A stretch of DNA of 47,178 bases from an uncultured Nitrosomonadaceae bacterium (lineage in GTDB: Bacteria > Pseudomonadota > Gammaproteobacteria > Burkholderiales > Nitrosomonadaceae), in the NCBI GenBank assembly GCA_905612245.1, contig CAJQRL010000024.1, positions 1 through 47,178 on the forward strand, given 5' to 3'. The translations under genes were made by a program, and so were the position numbers. A model generated the notes under the pieces. That model was not told the DNA's origin. It did no database searches and saw nothing but the letters and a program-made list of their open reading frames with translations. Shown here piece by piece: positions 1-8,610 of this stretch. Positions within the stretch are counted from its first letter, which is position 1; each line of letters opens with the position of its first letter.

Positions 1-319
1 CTACCTTTCCAGCCATATTCAGCATTCCCTGAGAAGCGACCTTAATGTCATTTAATACCTGGTCAAGTGCCTCTTCAGAGACCTCTGGATTTTTACGCAA
101 TAATTCTAAAGATTTCCTTTGTCTTTCTAATTCTTGTAGTAATTCTGATTTAATATCAGCACGACTTGTAACATCAAGAATTTCAAATAAAGTAACAATT
201 GCCGAGTGATGTTCAGCCGAATCCTCTTTATCCGCAAAAAATTCAACTTTTTTAAATAAGTCTTCAAGCCGCAGCATGGTACGAGTGCGCTCATTTAGGG
301 GATGTTCGTAGCAATTCAC
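1..319 (-). CDS. zapD: Cell division protein ZapD, N-terminal part (cut by window edge)
   Basis: ZapD (formerly DUF1342) is a cytoplasmic protein that cross-links FtsZ filaments at the division ring. About 106 N-terminal residues are visible; the rest lies beyond position 1. The frame reads YEHPLNERTRTMLRLEDLF near its start and DVTSRADIKSELLQELERQ further in, matching the opening helices of the family. The start is best placed at a GTG at 319, directly before the conserved NCYEHPLNER segment; a TTG five codons upstream in the same frame cannot be excluded, and neither has a strong ribosome binding site. It follows coaE and pilD on the same strand, the order usual in beta- and gammaproteobacteria. 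The family is clear; only the exact start is uncertain. Confidence 0.85.
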   Translation of the reverse strand, partial: MNCYEHPLNERTRTMLRLEDLFKKVEFFADKEDSAEHHSAIVTLFEILDVTSRADIKSELLQELERQRKSLELLRKNPEVSEEALDQVLNDIKVASQGMLNMAGKV

Positions 320-416
320 AGTGAAATGATCCAAGTAACAAAAGTTAACATGCAATTTTGCCCGTTAGTAAATAATTTTACAATTAAAAATTAATTCATA
401 ATGAACATTATTGTAC

Positions 417-1031
417 TTAATATATTGAATTTTTTTGCAATAAACTAAGATATATATTGTGTTGGAATTTTATTTTTTCTTGAAGACTAGATATACCTGT
501 GTCATTAACAATGACATCATCGGCTTGATTGAGGCGTTCCTGACGTGATTTTTGTGTCGCCATTATGGCACGTACCTCTTCTTCGTTTAGTCCACCACGA
601 GAAATGGCACGAGAAATTTGGCATTCTTCGTTACAATCAACTACAAGTATCCGTGTGACTGTTTCACAATAATCACCAGTTTCAAGAAGTAGCGGCACTA
701 CAATTATTATGTATGGGGAAGAAGCAGTCTCAATGCGATGCATTACTTCAGTTTGAATAAGTGGATGTAGAATTCCTTCAAGTTTCTTTCTAGAATTAAT
801 CTCGGAAAATATTCTACTTCTCATTTTTTTCCTATCTAATTTTCCATCTGCAGTAATAAAATTACTGCCAAAACATTCTTTTATATTTGGAATGGCGGCT
901 CCTTGTGCTCCTGTGAGCTCATGAGCGATCGTATCTGCATCAATAATAGCCACTCCTTCGGCAGAAAAAAGTTTGGCAGCGCTAGTCTTTCCGCTGCCTA
1001 TTCCTCCAGTTAATCCGATTATCAGAGACAT
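417..1031 (-). CDS. coaE: Dephospho-CoA kinase
   Basis: CoaE phosphorylates the 3'-hydroxyl of dephospho-CoA with ATP, the last step of coenzyme A synthesis, in the cytoplasm. The 204-residue protein opens with MSLIIGLTGGIGSGKTSAAK, a P-loop typical of the family, followed by IDADTIAHELT (substrate region) and the lid-domain stretch around residues 135-170. Length is normal. It lies three bases from pilD upstream and about 100 bases before zapD, so pilD-coaE-zapD look like one transcription unit. coaBC for earlier steps of the same pathway is at 6617-7822. Confidence 0.95.
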   Translation of the reverse strand: MSLIIGLTGGIGSGKTSAAKLFSAEGVAIIDADTIAHELTGAQGAAIPNIKECFGSNFITADGKLDRKKMRSRIFSEINSRKKLEGILHPLIQTEVMHRIETASSPYIIIVVPLLLETGDYCETVTRILVVDCNEECQISRAISRGGLNEEEVRAIMATQKSRQERLNQADDVIVNDTGISSLQEKIKFQHNIYLSLLQKNSIY

Positions 1032-1034
1032 ATG

Positions 1035-1895
1035 TTAAAGTAAATCAAGGTATGTACGGTTAAGTTGGTCTCCCCAGAATAATACGATAAGACCACCGCC
1101 AACTAGATATGGTCCGAATGGGATAGGGGCATCACGTTTATGTTTGGCTACAATAACTAGTCCAATTCCAATTACAGCACCAGCTAAGGAGGAAAGTAAG
1201 ATTACCATTGGAAGCATTTTCCATCCGAACCAAGCGCCAATTACAGCAAGTAATTTGAAATCACCATAACCCATTCCCTCTTTGCCGGTAGCAATTTTAA
1301 AGCACCAATAAATCAGCCATAGGAAAAAATATCCTGAAGCTGCGCCGATGACTGCAGAACTAATATCCGTAAAGCCATTACCTAAATTGATTAATAATCC
1401 AATCCATAGTAACGGAAGCGTTATATCATCGGGAAGTAATTGAGTATCGAGGTCAATAAATGCTAGAGCAATCATTGACCAGACGAAAATAAATGCGGCA
1501 ATTGTAATAAATCCATATCCAAAATGCCAGGCAATAAAACCACTAATAATCCCTGTTAGTGCTTCCATAATAGGGTAGCGCAGGGAAATGGAAGTATTGC
1601 ATTGTGAGCAGCGTCCTCTTAAGGCCAAGTAGCTTATGATAGGGATACTCTCTAATGCAGTTATTTTATGTTTGCAATGGAGGCACTCAGAGCGAGGCTT
1701 AACTAAATTTAAAGCTGGTAAAGGTTTTATAGTTTCACCACGTAGCTCGGAGCATTGCTGGTTCCATTCTCTTTCCATCATTTTAGGAAGCCGGAATATA
1801 ATCATATTCAAGAAACTACCTGCCACTAAACCAATGGTAGTACACAATGAAATGAAAAATACCGGGTTGGTCTGCAGTAGTGTAATGAATGACAT
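1035..1895 (-). CDS. pilD: Type IV prepilin peptidase / N-methyltransferase PilD
   Basis: PilD cleaves the leader peptide of type IV pilins and type II secretion pseudopilins and N-methylates the new N-terminus, in the inner membrane. At 286 residues it is full length. The N-terminal domain has the Zn-binding CxxC pairs (CLHCK near residue 71 and RCSQC near 95). Both catalytic aspartate motifs of the aspartyl protease are present, in AFIDLDTQLLPDD and GMGYGDFKLL. About seven hydrophobic segments follow. No pilin genes are visible here; pilB and pilC would normally lie upstream in the genome but are not at this position, since CorB/C precedes it. Confidence 0.95.
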   Translation of the reverse strand: MSFITLLQTNPVFFISLCTTIGLVAGSFLNMIIFRLPKMMEREWNQQCSELRGETIKPLPALNLVKPRSECLHCKHKITALESIPIISYLALRGRCSQCNTSISLRYPIMEALTGIISGFIAWHFGYGFITIAAFIFVWSMIALAFIDLDTQLLPDDITLPLLWIGLLINLGNGFTDISSAVIGAASGYFFLWLIYWCFKIATGKEGMGYGDFKLLAVIGAWFGWKMLPMVILLSSLAGAVIGIGLVIVAKHKRDAPIPFGPYLVGGGLIVLFWGDQLNRTYLDLL

Positions 1896-2030
1896 GGGAA
1901 CTCTGAGTTTCAGTAGTACAACAAGATTTCAGGAGAATACATTATATCCCCTTAATTTATTTGGACTTTTATCTTATAGCGCGCCTCATTTAAAATCTTA
2001 TTTTCTCTGTAAATTAAATGGGTTTATTAA

Positions 2031-3308
2031 CTACTCTGGAATTATTGAAACAGAATAAATTTGTACTACTTTGACTACCCGGTTATGAGTTTGGATTATT
2101 TCCATTGGATATCCGGAAATTTTTAGGCTTGTACCGGCCTCTGGGATATCCTGAAAATGATCTAAAATTAGACCATTCAGAGTTTTTGGACCATTCAATG
2201 GGAGTTTTAGTCCTAATTTTCGATTAAGATCTCGTAATAGGCTACTTCCTTCAACTATTACACTGCCATCTTTTTGTTTTATATAGGCACCTGATTGTAC
2301 TGGGGAATTAGTAGTAAAATCACCGATAATCTCTTCGATAATATCTTCCAGAGTTACAAGTCCCATCCACTCCCCATATTCGTCTACTACTAATCCGACT
2401 CGTTCATGATTTTCTTGGAATAACTGTAATTGTGAGAATAAGGGGGTGCCAGAAGGAATAAAGTATGGTTCACGTATAATTTTTCCAAGTGATAATGCAG
2501 TAATCTCACCACCACTCATTTGATTTAAAACTTTTCGGGCCGAAATTATTCCAGTTACATCATCCAAAGTTCCTCGATATACGGGTATGCGTGTGTGATG
2601 GCAAGTAAGCAATTGATTCTGTATTATTTTATCTCCATCATCTAAATTTATTGCTTCGATCTGTCCGCGGGGGACCATTATGTCATCAACAGTAGTTGAT
2701 TCTAAATCAAACAGATTTAATAATACGCTCTGGTGTTTTTTCCTAATAAAATGTCCTTCTTCCAGAACAAGAATTTTGAGCTCTTCTAAGCTAAGTTTAT
2801 GTACTGAATTGTTTTCTTTAGGTTTTATGCGAAGGATGAAAAGTATTGCTTGGACAAAAAGATTAACAAACCATACTACTGGATAGAAAATCTTTAACAG
2901 CGGTGTTAGTACGTAGCTCGAAATTAATGCAATGCGCTCAGGATAGGTAGCAGCAATTACTTTTGGTGTAATCTCACTAAATACTAGGATAGCAAATGTT
3001 ACACATACCGTACCAAAGAGAATGGCAAGATCATTGTGGCCAAAATAATTAGAGATAATTAGAGCAACCAGTGTTGCAGCTGCAGCATTTAGCAGATTAT
3101 TACCAAGAAGAATTACCCCTAGCAACCGATCAGTATCTGCTAACAATTTGGTAGTTAGGCTAGCTCCACGATGTCCTTGCTTAACAAGAAACTTCAACCG
3201 GTATCGATTGATCGCCATCATGCTGGTTTCAGAAAGGGAGAAAAACGCGGACAGAATCAACAAGATAGCTACCGCAATTAGTAGCACATATAACGGTAAA
3301 TCTTCCAA
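2031..3308 (-). CDS. CorB/CorC-type transporter-associated protein (DUF21-CBS pair-CorC domain), YfjD family
   Basis: This 425-residue membrane protein has three or four N-terminal transmembrane helices (DUF21/CNNM domain, about residues 1-180), a CBS pair (about 200-330, with MVPRGQIEAINLDD and GLVVDEYGEWMGLVTLEDI) and a C-terminal CorC_HlyC domain. Members of the family are linked to magnesium or cobalt transport and resistance. The start is a TTG, preceded in frame by a stop a few codons upstream, so no longer form is possible. It lies downstream of ypjD on the same strand, with ffh divergent, the same neighbourhood as E. coli yfjD-ypjD-ffh. The exact ion and direction of transport cannot be read from the sequence. 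Confidence 0.88.
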   Translation of the reverse strand: MEDLPLYVLLIAVAILLILSAFFSLSETSMMAINRYRLKFLVKQGHRGASLTTKLLADTDRLLGVILLGNNLLNAAAATLVALIISNYFGHNDLAILFGTVCVTFAILVFSEITPKVIAATYPERIALISSYVLTPLLKIFYPVVWFVNLFVQAILFILRIKPKENNSVHKLSLEELKILVLEEGHFIRKKHQSVLLNLFDLESTTVDDIMVPRGQIEAINLDDGDKIIQNQLLTCHHTRIPVYRGTLDDVTGIISARKVLNQMSGGEITALSLGKIIREPYFIPSGTPLFSQLQLFQENHERVGLVVDEYGEWMGLVTLEDIIEEIIGDFTTNSPVQSGAYIKQKDGSVIVEGSSLLRDLNRKLGLKLPLNGPKTLNGLILDHFQDIPEAGTSLKISGYPMEIIQTHNRVVKVVQIYSVSIIPE

Positions 3309-3437
3309 AAAGTCTTCTTATCTTAATAGAGAAGAATCCAGTATCGAAGGGGAGAGAAGTTTTGTCAAGGACTCAAAGATAGAGATAGTCATGCTTTTTA
3401 CAAGCATCATCTCAATTCGCTATAGTATTTATTTTAG

Positions 3438-4268
3438 TTAGCGTTGCAGGACTACTTCCAAGACAAATTTACTGCCAATATAAGCTAGTAACAAGATAAC
3501 AAATCCCATAAGGGTCCAGCGGATAGCAATACGTCCCCGCCAACCATATAATTGCCTACCTGCTAACAGAGCCGCGAATACGCCCCAAGAAACGAAGCCA
3601 AATAAAGTTTTGTGAGTAAATTTTACTGGCTGACCAAAAACTTCTTCAGAAAAAGCCACGCCACTGATAAGAGTTAATGTTAATAGTATGAAACCGGCCC
3701 AAATAATACGGAACAGTAGTTTTTCCATAACCAGAAGGGGCGGTAGATTTGTTAATACCGATGGCATAGTAGGTTGATGTAAACGTCTTTCTACAACCGC
3801 CATAAGTAAGGCGTGTAAAGCAGCAATAGTTAGTAGACTGTAGGCCAGCATAGCAACTAGAATGTGTGCTTTAAATGCGGGGAGGTCGATATTGGTTAAG
3901 GGGTGTGGTGATGGAGATATAAGTGGTAGCAGTACTGCGACTGCCGCTACTGGTGCAACTAGTGTTTGCATAACTTCAAGGCGATAGAAGAAGAAGCCGG
4001 AAAGCCAATAAATTAGGGCGGTGAGCCACACAATAGAGGAGACCGCATTACCAATGCCAAAGCTCAATCCGGCACCAGAAAATATGGACTGATATAGTAT
4101 ATAACCGTGTAGTATAAGTGGTATGAGAATTACATAATTTTCTCGGCCCACAGTTACAGTGCCCTCATCCGTGGATTGAACTGGATTATTCCACTTGGTG
4201 CGCCAGAAATGCCAGCCGATTAATCCATAAAGCAGGCAGGCAATGAGATAAGCTAAAATAAAAGACAT
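3438..4268 (-). CDS. ypjD: Cytochrome c assembly-type membrane protein YpjD
   Basis: A 276-residue protein with about eight hydrophobic helices, of the CcsA/CcmC-like cytochrome c assembly family. YpjD itself has no settled function; it is found next to the CorB/CorC gene and ffh in many proteobacteria, as here. His residues typical of this family are visible in PAFKAHILVAMLAYSLL and in VKFTHKTLFGFVSWG, which in related proteins contact haem; that role here is inference. It is divergent from ffh with only 66 bases between the start codons, so their promoters must share that gap. Confidence 0.85.
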   Translation of the reverse strand: MSFILAYLIACLLYGLIGWHFWRTKWNNPVQSTDEGTVTVGRENYVILIPLILHGYILYQSIFSGAGLSFGIGNAVSSIVWLTALIYWLSGFFFYRLEVMQTLVAPVAAVAVLLPLISPSPHPLTNIDLPAFKAHILVAMLAYSLLTIAALHALLMAVVERRLHQPTMPSVLTNLPPLLVMEKLLFRIIWAGFILLTLTLISGVAFSEEVFGQPVKFTHKTLFGFVSWGVFAALLAGRQLYGWRGRIAIRWTLMGFVILLLAYIGSKFVLEVVLQR

Positions 4269-4334
4269 TATTTAATAGGCTAAAACAAGAGTGATCAGAT
4301 AGTCTACACCAATTTTTCATGAGAGGAACTTTAC

Positions 4335-5681
4335 ATGCTTAACAATCTTACTAGTCGGCTTTCTGGAGTCATAAAATCTATACGAGGTGAAGCGAGACTA
4401 ACCGAGGAAAACATACAGGTAGTATTACGAGAAGTGCGGATGGCATTACTGGAGGCTGATGTTGCACTGCCTGTAGTCAAGGATTTCATATCAAATGTTA
4501 AGGAAAAAGCTATTGGTCAAGAGGTAATAGGTAGCCTTTCTCCCGGGCAGGCTCTGATTGGTGTAGTGCATCAGGAGCTTATTTCTATAATGGGGAAAGA
4601 GAACTCTGAAATTAATCTTTCTACCGTACCTCCTGCTGTCATCCTCATGGCGGGATTACAGGGCGCTGGTAAAACAACTAGTAGCGCTAAATTAGCGAAA
4701 TGGTTGATAGAGGAGAAAAAGAAAAAAGTGTTACTTGTTTCCTGTGATATATACCGCCCAGCTGCAGCCGATCAGTTAGAGGTATTAGCCAATCAAGTTA
4801 ATGCAGATTTTTTCCCAATACAAGCAGGGCAACAGCCAAGAGAAATTGCTACTGCTTCATTAGAGCATGCTCGTAGACATCATCATGATGTGATGATTAT
4901 GGATACTGCTGGCCGGTTAGCTATAGATGAGCCCATGATGGCTGAAATTAGAGAATTAGAGGTGCTGCTTAAACCAATCGAAACTCTGTTTGTGGTAGAT
5001 GCAATGCAGGGTCAGGATGCGGTAAATATTGCCAAGACATTTGCAGATGTCTTGCCTTTGACAGGGATTATTCTTACCAAGCTAGATGGTGACTCACGTG
5101 GAGGGGCAGCATTATCAGTGCGCCATGTCACAGGAAAGCCAATTAAATTTGCTGGTGTGGCTGAGAAGCTGACAGGATTCGAAGCTTTTCATCCTGATCG
5201 TATGGCATCGCGTATCCTTGGTATGGGCGATGTACTGGGGCTTATTGAGGAAGCTAAACGTGGTATAGACCAGGATGAAGCTGAGAAATTAGCTAAAAAA
5301 ATAAAATCTGGAAAGAAATTTGACCTAGATGATTTCAAGATGCAGTTTCAGCAGATGAGAAATATGGGAGGTATGAGTGCATTAGCAGACAAGCTACCTG
5401 CACAATTAGGGGACGCCGTTAAAAATATCCAAATGGATGACAAGGTTATAGGACGTACTGAAGGTATTATTAATTCAATGACACTTAGAGAGCGCACTAA
5501 ACCAGAAATTCTTAAAGCATCTCGTAAGCGTCGCATTGCTTCTGGAGCGGGTGTCTCAGTGCAGGAAGTGAACCGTTTGCTAGCTCAATTCGAGCAGACT
5601 CAGAAAATGATGAAGAAAATGAGTAAAGGTGGAATGGCAAAAATGATGCGAGGGCTCAAGGGAATGCTCCCTGGAATGTAA
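4335..5681 (+). CDS. ffh: Signal recognition particle protein Ffh
   Basis: Ffh is the GTPase of the bacterial signal recognition particle; with 4.5S RNA it delivers nascent inner-membrane proteins to FtsY. The 448-residue protein has the N domain (1-90), the G domain with GLQGAGKTTSSAKLA (G1), DIYRPAAADQL (insertion box), DTAGRL (G3) and TKLDGDSRGGAAL (G4), and the methionine-rich M domain that binds signal peptides and RNA from about residue 325 to the end. Length and motifs are standard. A good GAGAGGA ribosome binding site precedes the ATG. No S16/rimM/trmD genes follow, unlike in several other bacteria. Confidence 0.97.
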   Translation: MLNNLTSRLSGVIKSIRGEARLTEENIQVVLREVRMALLEADVALPVVKDFISNVKEKAIGQEVIGSLSPGQALIGVVHQELISIMGKENSEINLSTVPPAVILMAGLQGAGKTTSSAKLAKWLIEEKKKKVLLVSCDIYRPAAADQLEVLANQVNADFFPIQAGQQPREIATASLEHARRHHHDVMIMDTAGRLAIDEPMMAEIRELEVLLKPIETLFVVDAMQGQDAVNIAKTFADVLPLTGIILTKLDGDSRGGAALSVRHVTGKPIKFAGVAEKLTGFEAFHPDRMASRILGMGDVLGLIEEAKRGIDQDEAEKLAKKIKSGKKFDLDDFKMQFQQMRNMGGMSALADKLPAQLGDAVKNIQMDDKVIGRTEGIINSMTLRERTKPEILKASRKRRIASGAGVSVQEVNRLLAQFEQTQKMMKKMSKGGMAKMMRGLKGMLPGM

Positions 5682-5715
5682 TTCTAATTATCTAGAATAG
5701 AAGAGAAAACGTTAA

Positions 5716-6153
5716 TCATTCTGCATTAGGGGCCTTTTCTAGCCCGGTTATCTTCTTTCCTGCTTTAATATCTCTTGAACTGAACCAGCCGAGATTCATT
5801 TCAAGAGCATATTTAGCTTTACTAGCTGCAGAATTTTTTGTTCTTGTATGAGGTGACATATCAATAATATTAAGTATTATTCCATCCTTATCAAGAAATG
5901 CGATACTCAATGGAATATAGGTATTAATCATCCACATGCTATGAATAGCGGCCTCTGGAAATACAAATAGCATGCCACTATTTTTTCCCATAGAATTTCG
6001 ATACATCAGTCCCCTGATGCGAGATTCCTTTTTGTAAGCAACTTCAGCAGACAGAGTGTGGCCAGAAACCTTTAAATGGATAGTTGGTGGTATCTCTGCG
6101 CTAGCTGATGACGATAGAAAAGTAAATAGGATAAATACAGTAAGTAGGCGCAT
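5716..6153 (-). CDS. DUF192 secreted protein
   Basis: A 145-residue DUF192 protein with an N-terminal signal peptide (hydrophobic core followed by SSASAE, cleavage expected near residue 19-20). It therefore acts in the periplasm or outside the cell. The core carries the family signature around MYRNSMGKNSGMLFVFP and the SMWMINTYIPLSIAFLD stretch. The biochemical role of DUF192 proteins is not established. It follows dut by nine bases on the same strand and probably shares its transcript with coaBC-dut. Confidence 0.85.
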   Translation of the reverse strand: MRLLTVFILFTFLSSSASAEIPPTIHLKVSGHTLSAEVAYKKESRIRGLMYRNSMGKNSGMLFVFPEAAIHSMWMINTYIPLSIAFLDKDGIILNIIDMSPHTRTKNSAASKAKYALEMNLGWFSSRDIKAGKKITGLEKAPNAE

Positions 6154-6162
6154 AGTGCTACT

Positions 6163-6612
6163 TCATCGTGTACCGGTACTACCAAATCCCTTTTCACCCC
6201 TACCACTTTCCTCGAACTCAGTTACCACATTAAAATTAACTCGTATAACCGGTACCACTACAAGTTGCGCAATTCTCTCTAGTGGACTGATCTTAAAAGG
6301 CACCTTACTCCGGTTCCAGCAGGATACCATTATTTGTCCTTGATAATCTGAGTCGATAAGACCTACTAAGTTTCCAAGTACAATTCCATGCTTATGACCA
6401 AGGCCAGAACGCGGCAAAATCATGGCAGCAAGGCTTGGGTCTGCAAGATGGATGGCAATTCCAGTTGGAATAAGACTAACTTCTCCTGGCTCTAAAGTTA
6501 ATGAATCGCTAATACAAGCTCGTAAGTCTAGTCCAGCAGAACCAGAGGTTGCATAGGATGGCCGCTGTTCATGCAAACGTTTATCAATAATCTTTATTTC
6601 AATTTTTTCCAT
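6163..6612 (-). CDS. dut: dUTP diphosphatase (dUTPase)
   Basis: Dut hydrolyses dUTP to dUMP and pyrophosphate, keeping uracil out of DNA and feeding thymidylate synthesis. The trimeric-type motifs are in order: [47 protein letters not shown] and the C-terminal arm [10 protein letters not shown] that closes over the active site. I place the start at the ATG at 6612 (149 residues, [12 protein letters not shown]), because the family begins there and a GGA-type ribosome binding site sits before it inside the end of coaBC. The frame is open further upstream, which would add 13 unrelated residues. It lies right after coaBC, a very common pairing. Confidence 0.95.
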   Translation of the reverse strand: MEKIEIKIIDKRLHEQRPSYATSGSAGLDLRACISDSLTLEPGEVSLIPTGIAIHLADPSLAAMILPRSGLGHKHGIVLGNLVGLIDSDYQGQIMVSCWNRSKVPFKISPLERIAQLVVVPVIRVNFNVVTEFEESGRGEKGFGSTGTR

Positions 6613-6616
6613 AAAA

Positions 6617-7822
6617 TTATTTTTTCCATTTCTTATATAGTAGTGAAGCATGTTTAATTAGGTGTCTTGCCTGTTCTTTTTTTGGCGCCTCAGGTAGAAG
6701 GTGTTTGCCATTGTCATCAAGCAAAAGTAGTTCACTTTTATCAGAATTAATAGCATTTGGGACGAGATTAGCGGCAAGAAGAGGTATTTTTTTCCTGCGC
6801 CTCTTGGCTTCTGCATTTTTTTCTAGGTTTTCTGTTTCTGCTGCAAAGCCTACACAAAAAGGTGGTTTGGGTGTCTTCGCTACAAATTCCAGAATATCAG
6901 GATTAGGTGCAAGTAGTAATGATATGTTGCTGCTAGTTCTTTTAATCTTCTGGTTACTATTGTTAGCAGGAAGGAAGTCTGCAACTGCTGCAACACTTAT
7001 AAAAATATCTGTGCCAGAAAGATTCTTTTTTACTGCTGCGAACATTTCTTGTGCACTTGTTACGTTAGTTAGAGCAGCTTCAGAAGGAGCCTCAAGGAAT
7101 GTTGGGCCAGAGATTAGTGTAACTTTTGCTCCTGCTTCCAGTGCGGCATTAGCAACTGCATAGCCCATCTTTCCAGAACTTAAATTAGTGATGCCACGGA
7201 CCGCGTCAATAGCTTCGTATGTTGGTCCGGCAGTTATAAGAACATGCTTATCTTGTAGTAATTTTGGTTGAAAAAAGATTAACATTTCTTCAACCAGTTC
7301 CTGAGCTTCAAGCATACGCCCCATACCTGTCTCTCCACATGCTTGGGCACCATTGGCTGGGCCAATAATTAGTACTCCATCACGTTGTAAAGTGACTAAA
7401 TTTCGTTTTGTGGCAGGGTGCTCCCACATCTGGCGATTCATTGCGGGAGCAATAAATAAAGGACAATCACGCGCTAAACATAATGTTGATAAAAGATCAT
7501 CCGCGGAACCGTTTGCAAGTTTAGCTATAAAATTCGCACTAGCAGGAGCAATTAGGATGGCACTTACATCACGAGAGATATTTATGTGTGCCATATTATT
7601 ATTAATACGGCTATCCCATAAATCCGTGAGCACCGTTTTACCGGTTAGCGCTTGTAATGTAGCCGGGCCAATAAATCTACAAGCCGATTCTGTCATTACT
7701 GTCTGCACATCGATACCTTTCTTCACTAGAATGCGTGCAACTTCAGCTGCTTTGTACGCGGCAATTCCACCAGTGATTCCTAGAAGCAGACGCTTAGTGT
7801 GGGGTAAGGATGATGTAACCAT
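6617..7822 (-). CDS. coaBC: Bifunctional phosphopantothenoylcysteine decarboxylase / phosphopantothenate-cysteine ligase
   Basis: CoaBC joins cysteine to 4'-phosphopantothenate (CoaB) and decarboxylates the product (CoaC, FMN-dependent), two steps of coenzyme A synthesis. The 401-residue protein has the CoaC flavoprotein half (residues 1-190: [25 protein letters not shown], and [10 protein letters not shown] with the catalytic Cys) and the CoaB half ([25 protein letters not shown], then [12 protein letters not shown]). All expected motifs are present. It heads the run coaBC-dut-DUF192 and is divergent from rpmB with about 260 bases between them. Confidence 0.97.
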   Translation of the reverse strand: MVTSSLPHTKRLLLGITGGIAAYKAAEVARILVKKGIDVQTVMTESACRFIGPATLQALTGKTVLTDLWDSRINNNMAHINISRDVSAILIAPASANFIAKLANGSADDLLSTLCLARDCPLFIAPAMNRQMWEHPATKRNLVTLQRDGVLIIGPANGAQACGETGMGRMLEAQELVEEMLIFFQPKLLQDKHVLITAGPTYEAIDAVRGITNLSSGKMGYAVANAALEAGAKVTLISGPTFLEAPSEAALTNVTSAQEMFAAVKKNLSGTDIFISVAAVADFLPANNSNQKIKRTSSNISLLLAPNPDILEFVAKTPKPPFCVGFAAETENLEKNAEAKRRRKKIPLLAANLVPNAINSDKSELLLLDDNGKHLLPEAPKKEQARHLIKHASLLYKKWKK

Positions 7823-7948
7823 AGCTATTTTTGTAAGATACTTTCCTAGGGAACAGAATTTTAACCTAAAAATGAACTTTTTCTTAAGAAGGAGTGTAAC
7901 ATTTTGATTTAAACATATTTTTTAATTTAAATGCTAGTTTTTCAGTCG

Positions 7949-8009
7949 AAGAGTCATGCTGCGTATTAGTTTTGGCTATGTATCCATTTGATAAAGATTG
8001 ATGACTCTT
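7949..8009. repeat. 9-bp inverted repeat between coaBC and rpmB
   Basis: AAGAGTCAT at 7949-7957 is repeated in perfect reverse complement as ATGACTCTT at 8001-8009, with 43 bases between. It sits in the divergent promoter region of coaBC and rpmB. It could be a stem of the rpmB leader, a pair of protein half-sites, or chance. Confidence 0.35.
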
Positions 8010-8043
8010 AGATAATAATACCAATTTTTGCAAGAAATCAGTA

Positions 8044-8049
8044 TATAAT
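8044..8049 (+). promoter_or_regulatory. Candidate -10 box for rpmB-rpmG
   Basis: A perfect TATAAT lies 33 bases before the rpmB start codon. No good -35 hexamer is found at 16-18 bases; TTGCAA is present but only 10 bases upstream. The ribosome binding site CCGGAG follows at 8067-8072, nine bases before the ATG. Confidence 0.45.
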
Positions 8050-8081
8050 GCGTTCTTTTAAGAATTCCGGAGTATGTTGTT

Positions 8082-8318
8082 ATGTCACGAATATGTGAAG
8101 TCACTGGCAAGAAGCCTATGTCAGGCAACCATGTTTCCCATGCTAACAATAGAACGAGACGTCGGTTTCTTCCAAATTTACAGCATCGTAAGTTTTGGGT
8201 TGAGAGTGAAAAACGCTGGATTAATTTGCGTTTATCTAATGCCGCATTACGAACTATAGATAAAAATGGAATTGATGCGGTTCTGGCAAAAATGCGTGCT
8301 GGTGGAAATAGTATATAG
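8082..8318 (+). CDS. rpmB: 50S ribosomal protein L28
   Basis: A 78-residue L28 protein of the large ribosomal subunit. It begins [29 protein letters not shown], typical of the family, with the basic RNA-binding segment and the [17 protein letters not shown] helix. The zinc-binding CxxC pairs found in some L28 forms are absent, with only one Cys at residue 5. GGAG nine bases before the ATG supports the start. It is followed by rpmG after 45 bases, the conserved rpmB-rpmG operon. Confidence 0.97.
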   Translation: MSRICEVTGKKPMSGNHVSHANNRTRRRFLPNLQHRKFWVESEKRWINLRLSNAALRTIDKNGIDAVLAKMRAGGNSI

Positions 8319-8363
8319 GGTAGCGTACTAAGCTTTAGTACTTAAAAATTTAGGAATTACATC

Positions 8364-8519
8364 ATGCGTGAAAAAATAAAACTTGAGTCTTCTGCTGGAA
8401 CGGGACATTTTTATACTACTACCAAGAATAAAAGGACCACCTCAGAAAAATTAGAGATGTCAAAATTTGATCCTGTAGTACGTAAGCATGTGAAGTATAA
8501 GGAAACGAAGTTAAAGTAG
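8364..8519 (+). CDS. rpmG: 50S ribosomal protein L33
   Basis: A 51-residue L33 protein. The sequence [20 protein letters not shown], then [20 protein letters not shown] and a lysine-rich end, is the Cys-free type of L33. The zinc-free form and the adjacency to rpmB are usual for betaproteobacteria. The start has AGGAAT eight bases upstream. The gene is followed by an intrinsic terminator within 22 bases. Confidence 0.96.
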   Translation: MREKIKLESSAGTGHFYTTTKNKRTTSEKLEMSKFDPVVRKHVKYKETKLK

Positions 8520-8540
8520 TATTATCGCTGATAGAAGTAT

Positions 8541-8572
8541 AAAAAAACCCGATTTTAGATCGGTTTTTTTTT
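8541..8572 (+). terminator. Rho-independent terminator after rpmG
   Basis: CCGAT and ATCGG form a stem around the loop TTTAG, flanked by seven A on the left and nine T on the right. The U-tract in the rpmG direction makes it a standard intrinsic terminator; the A-run means it may also act on the opposing desaturase transcript. Confidence 0.9.
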
Positions 8573-8610
8573 GGTTCAAATTATTATTAAATTTTTACTG
8601 TCAGCATTTA

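Noticed and set aside
5681-5698. Hairpin ATTCTA/TAGAAT after ffh as a terminator
   Set aside because: Only six A/T-rich pairs and no T-run after it.
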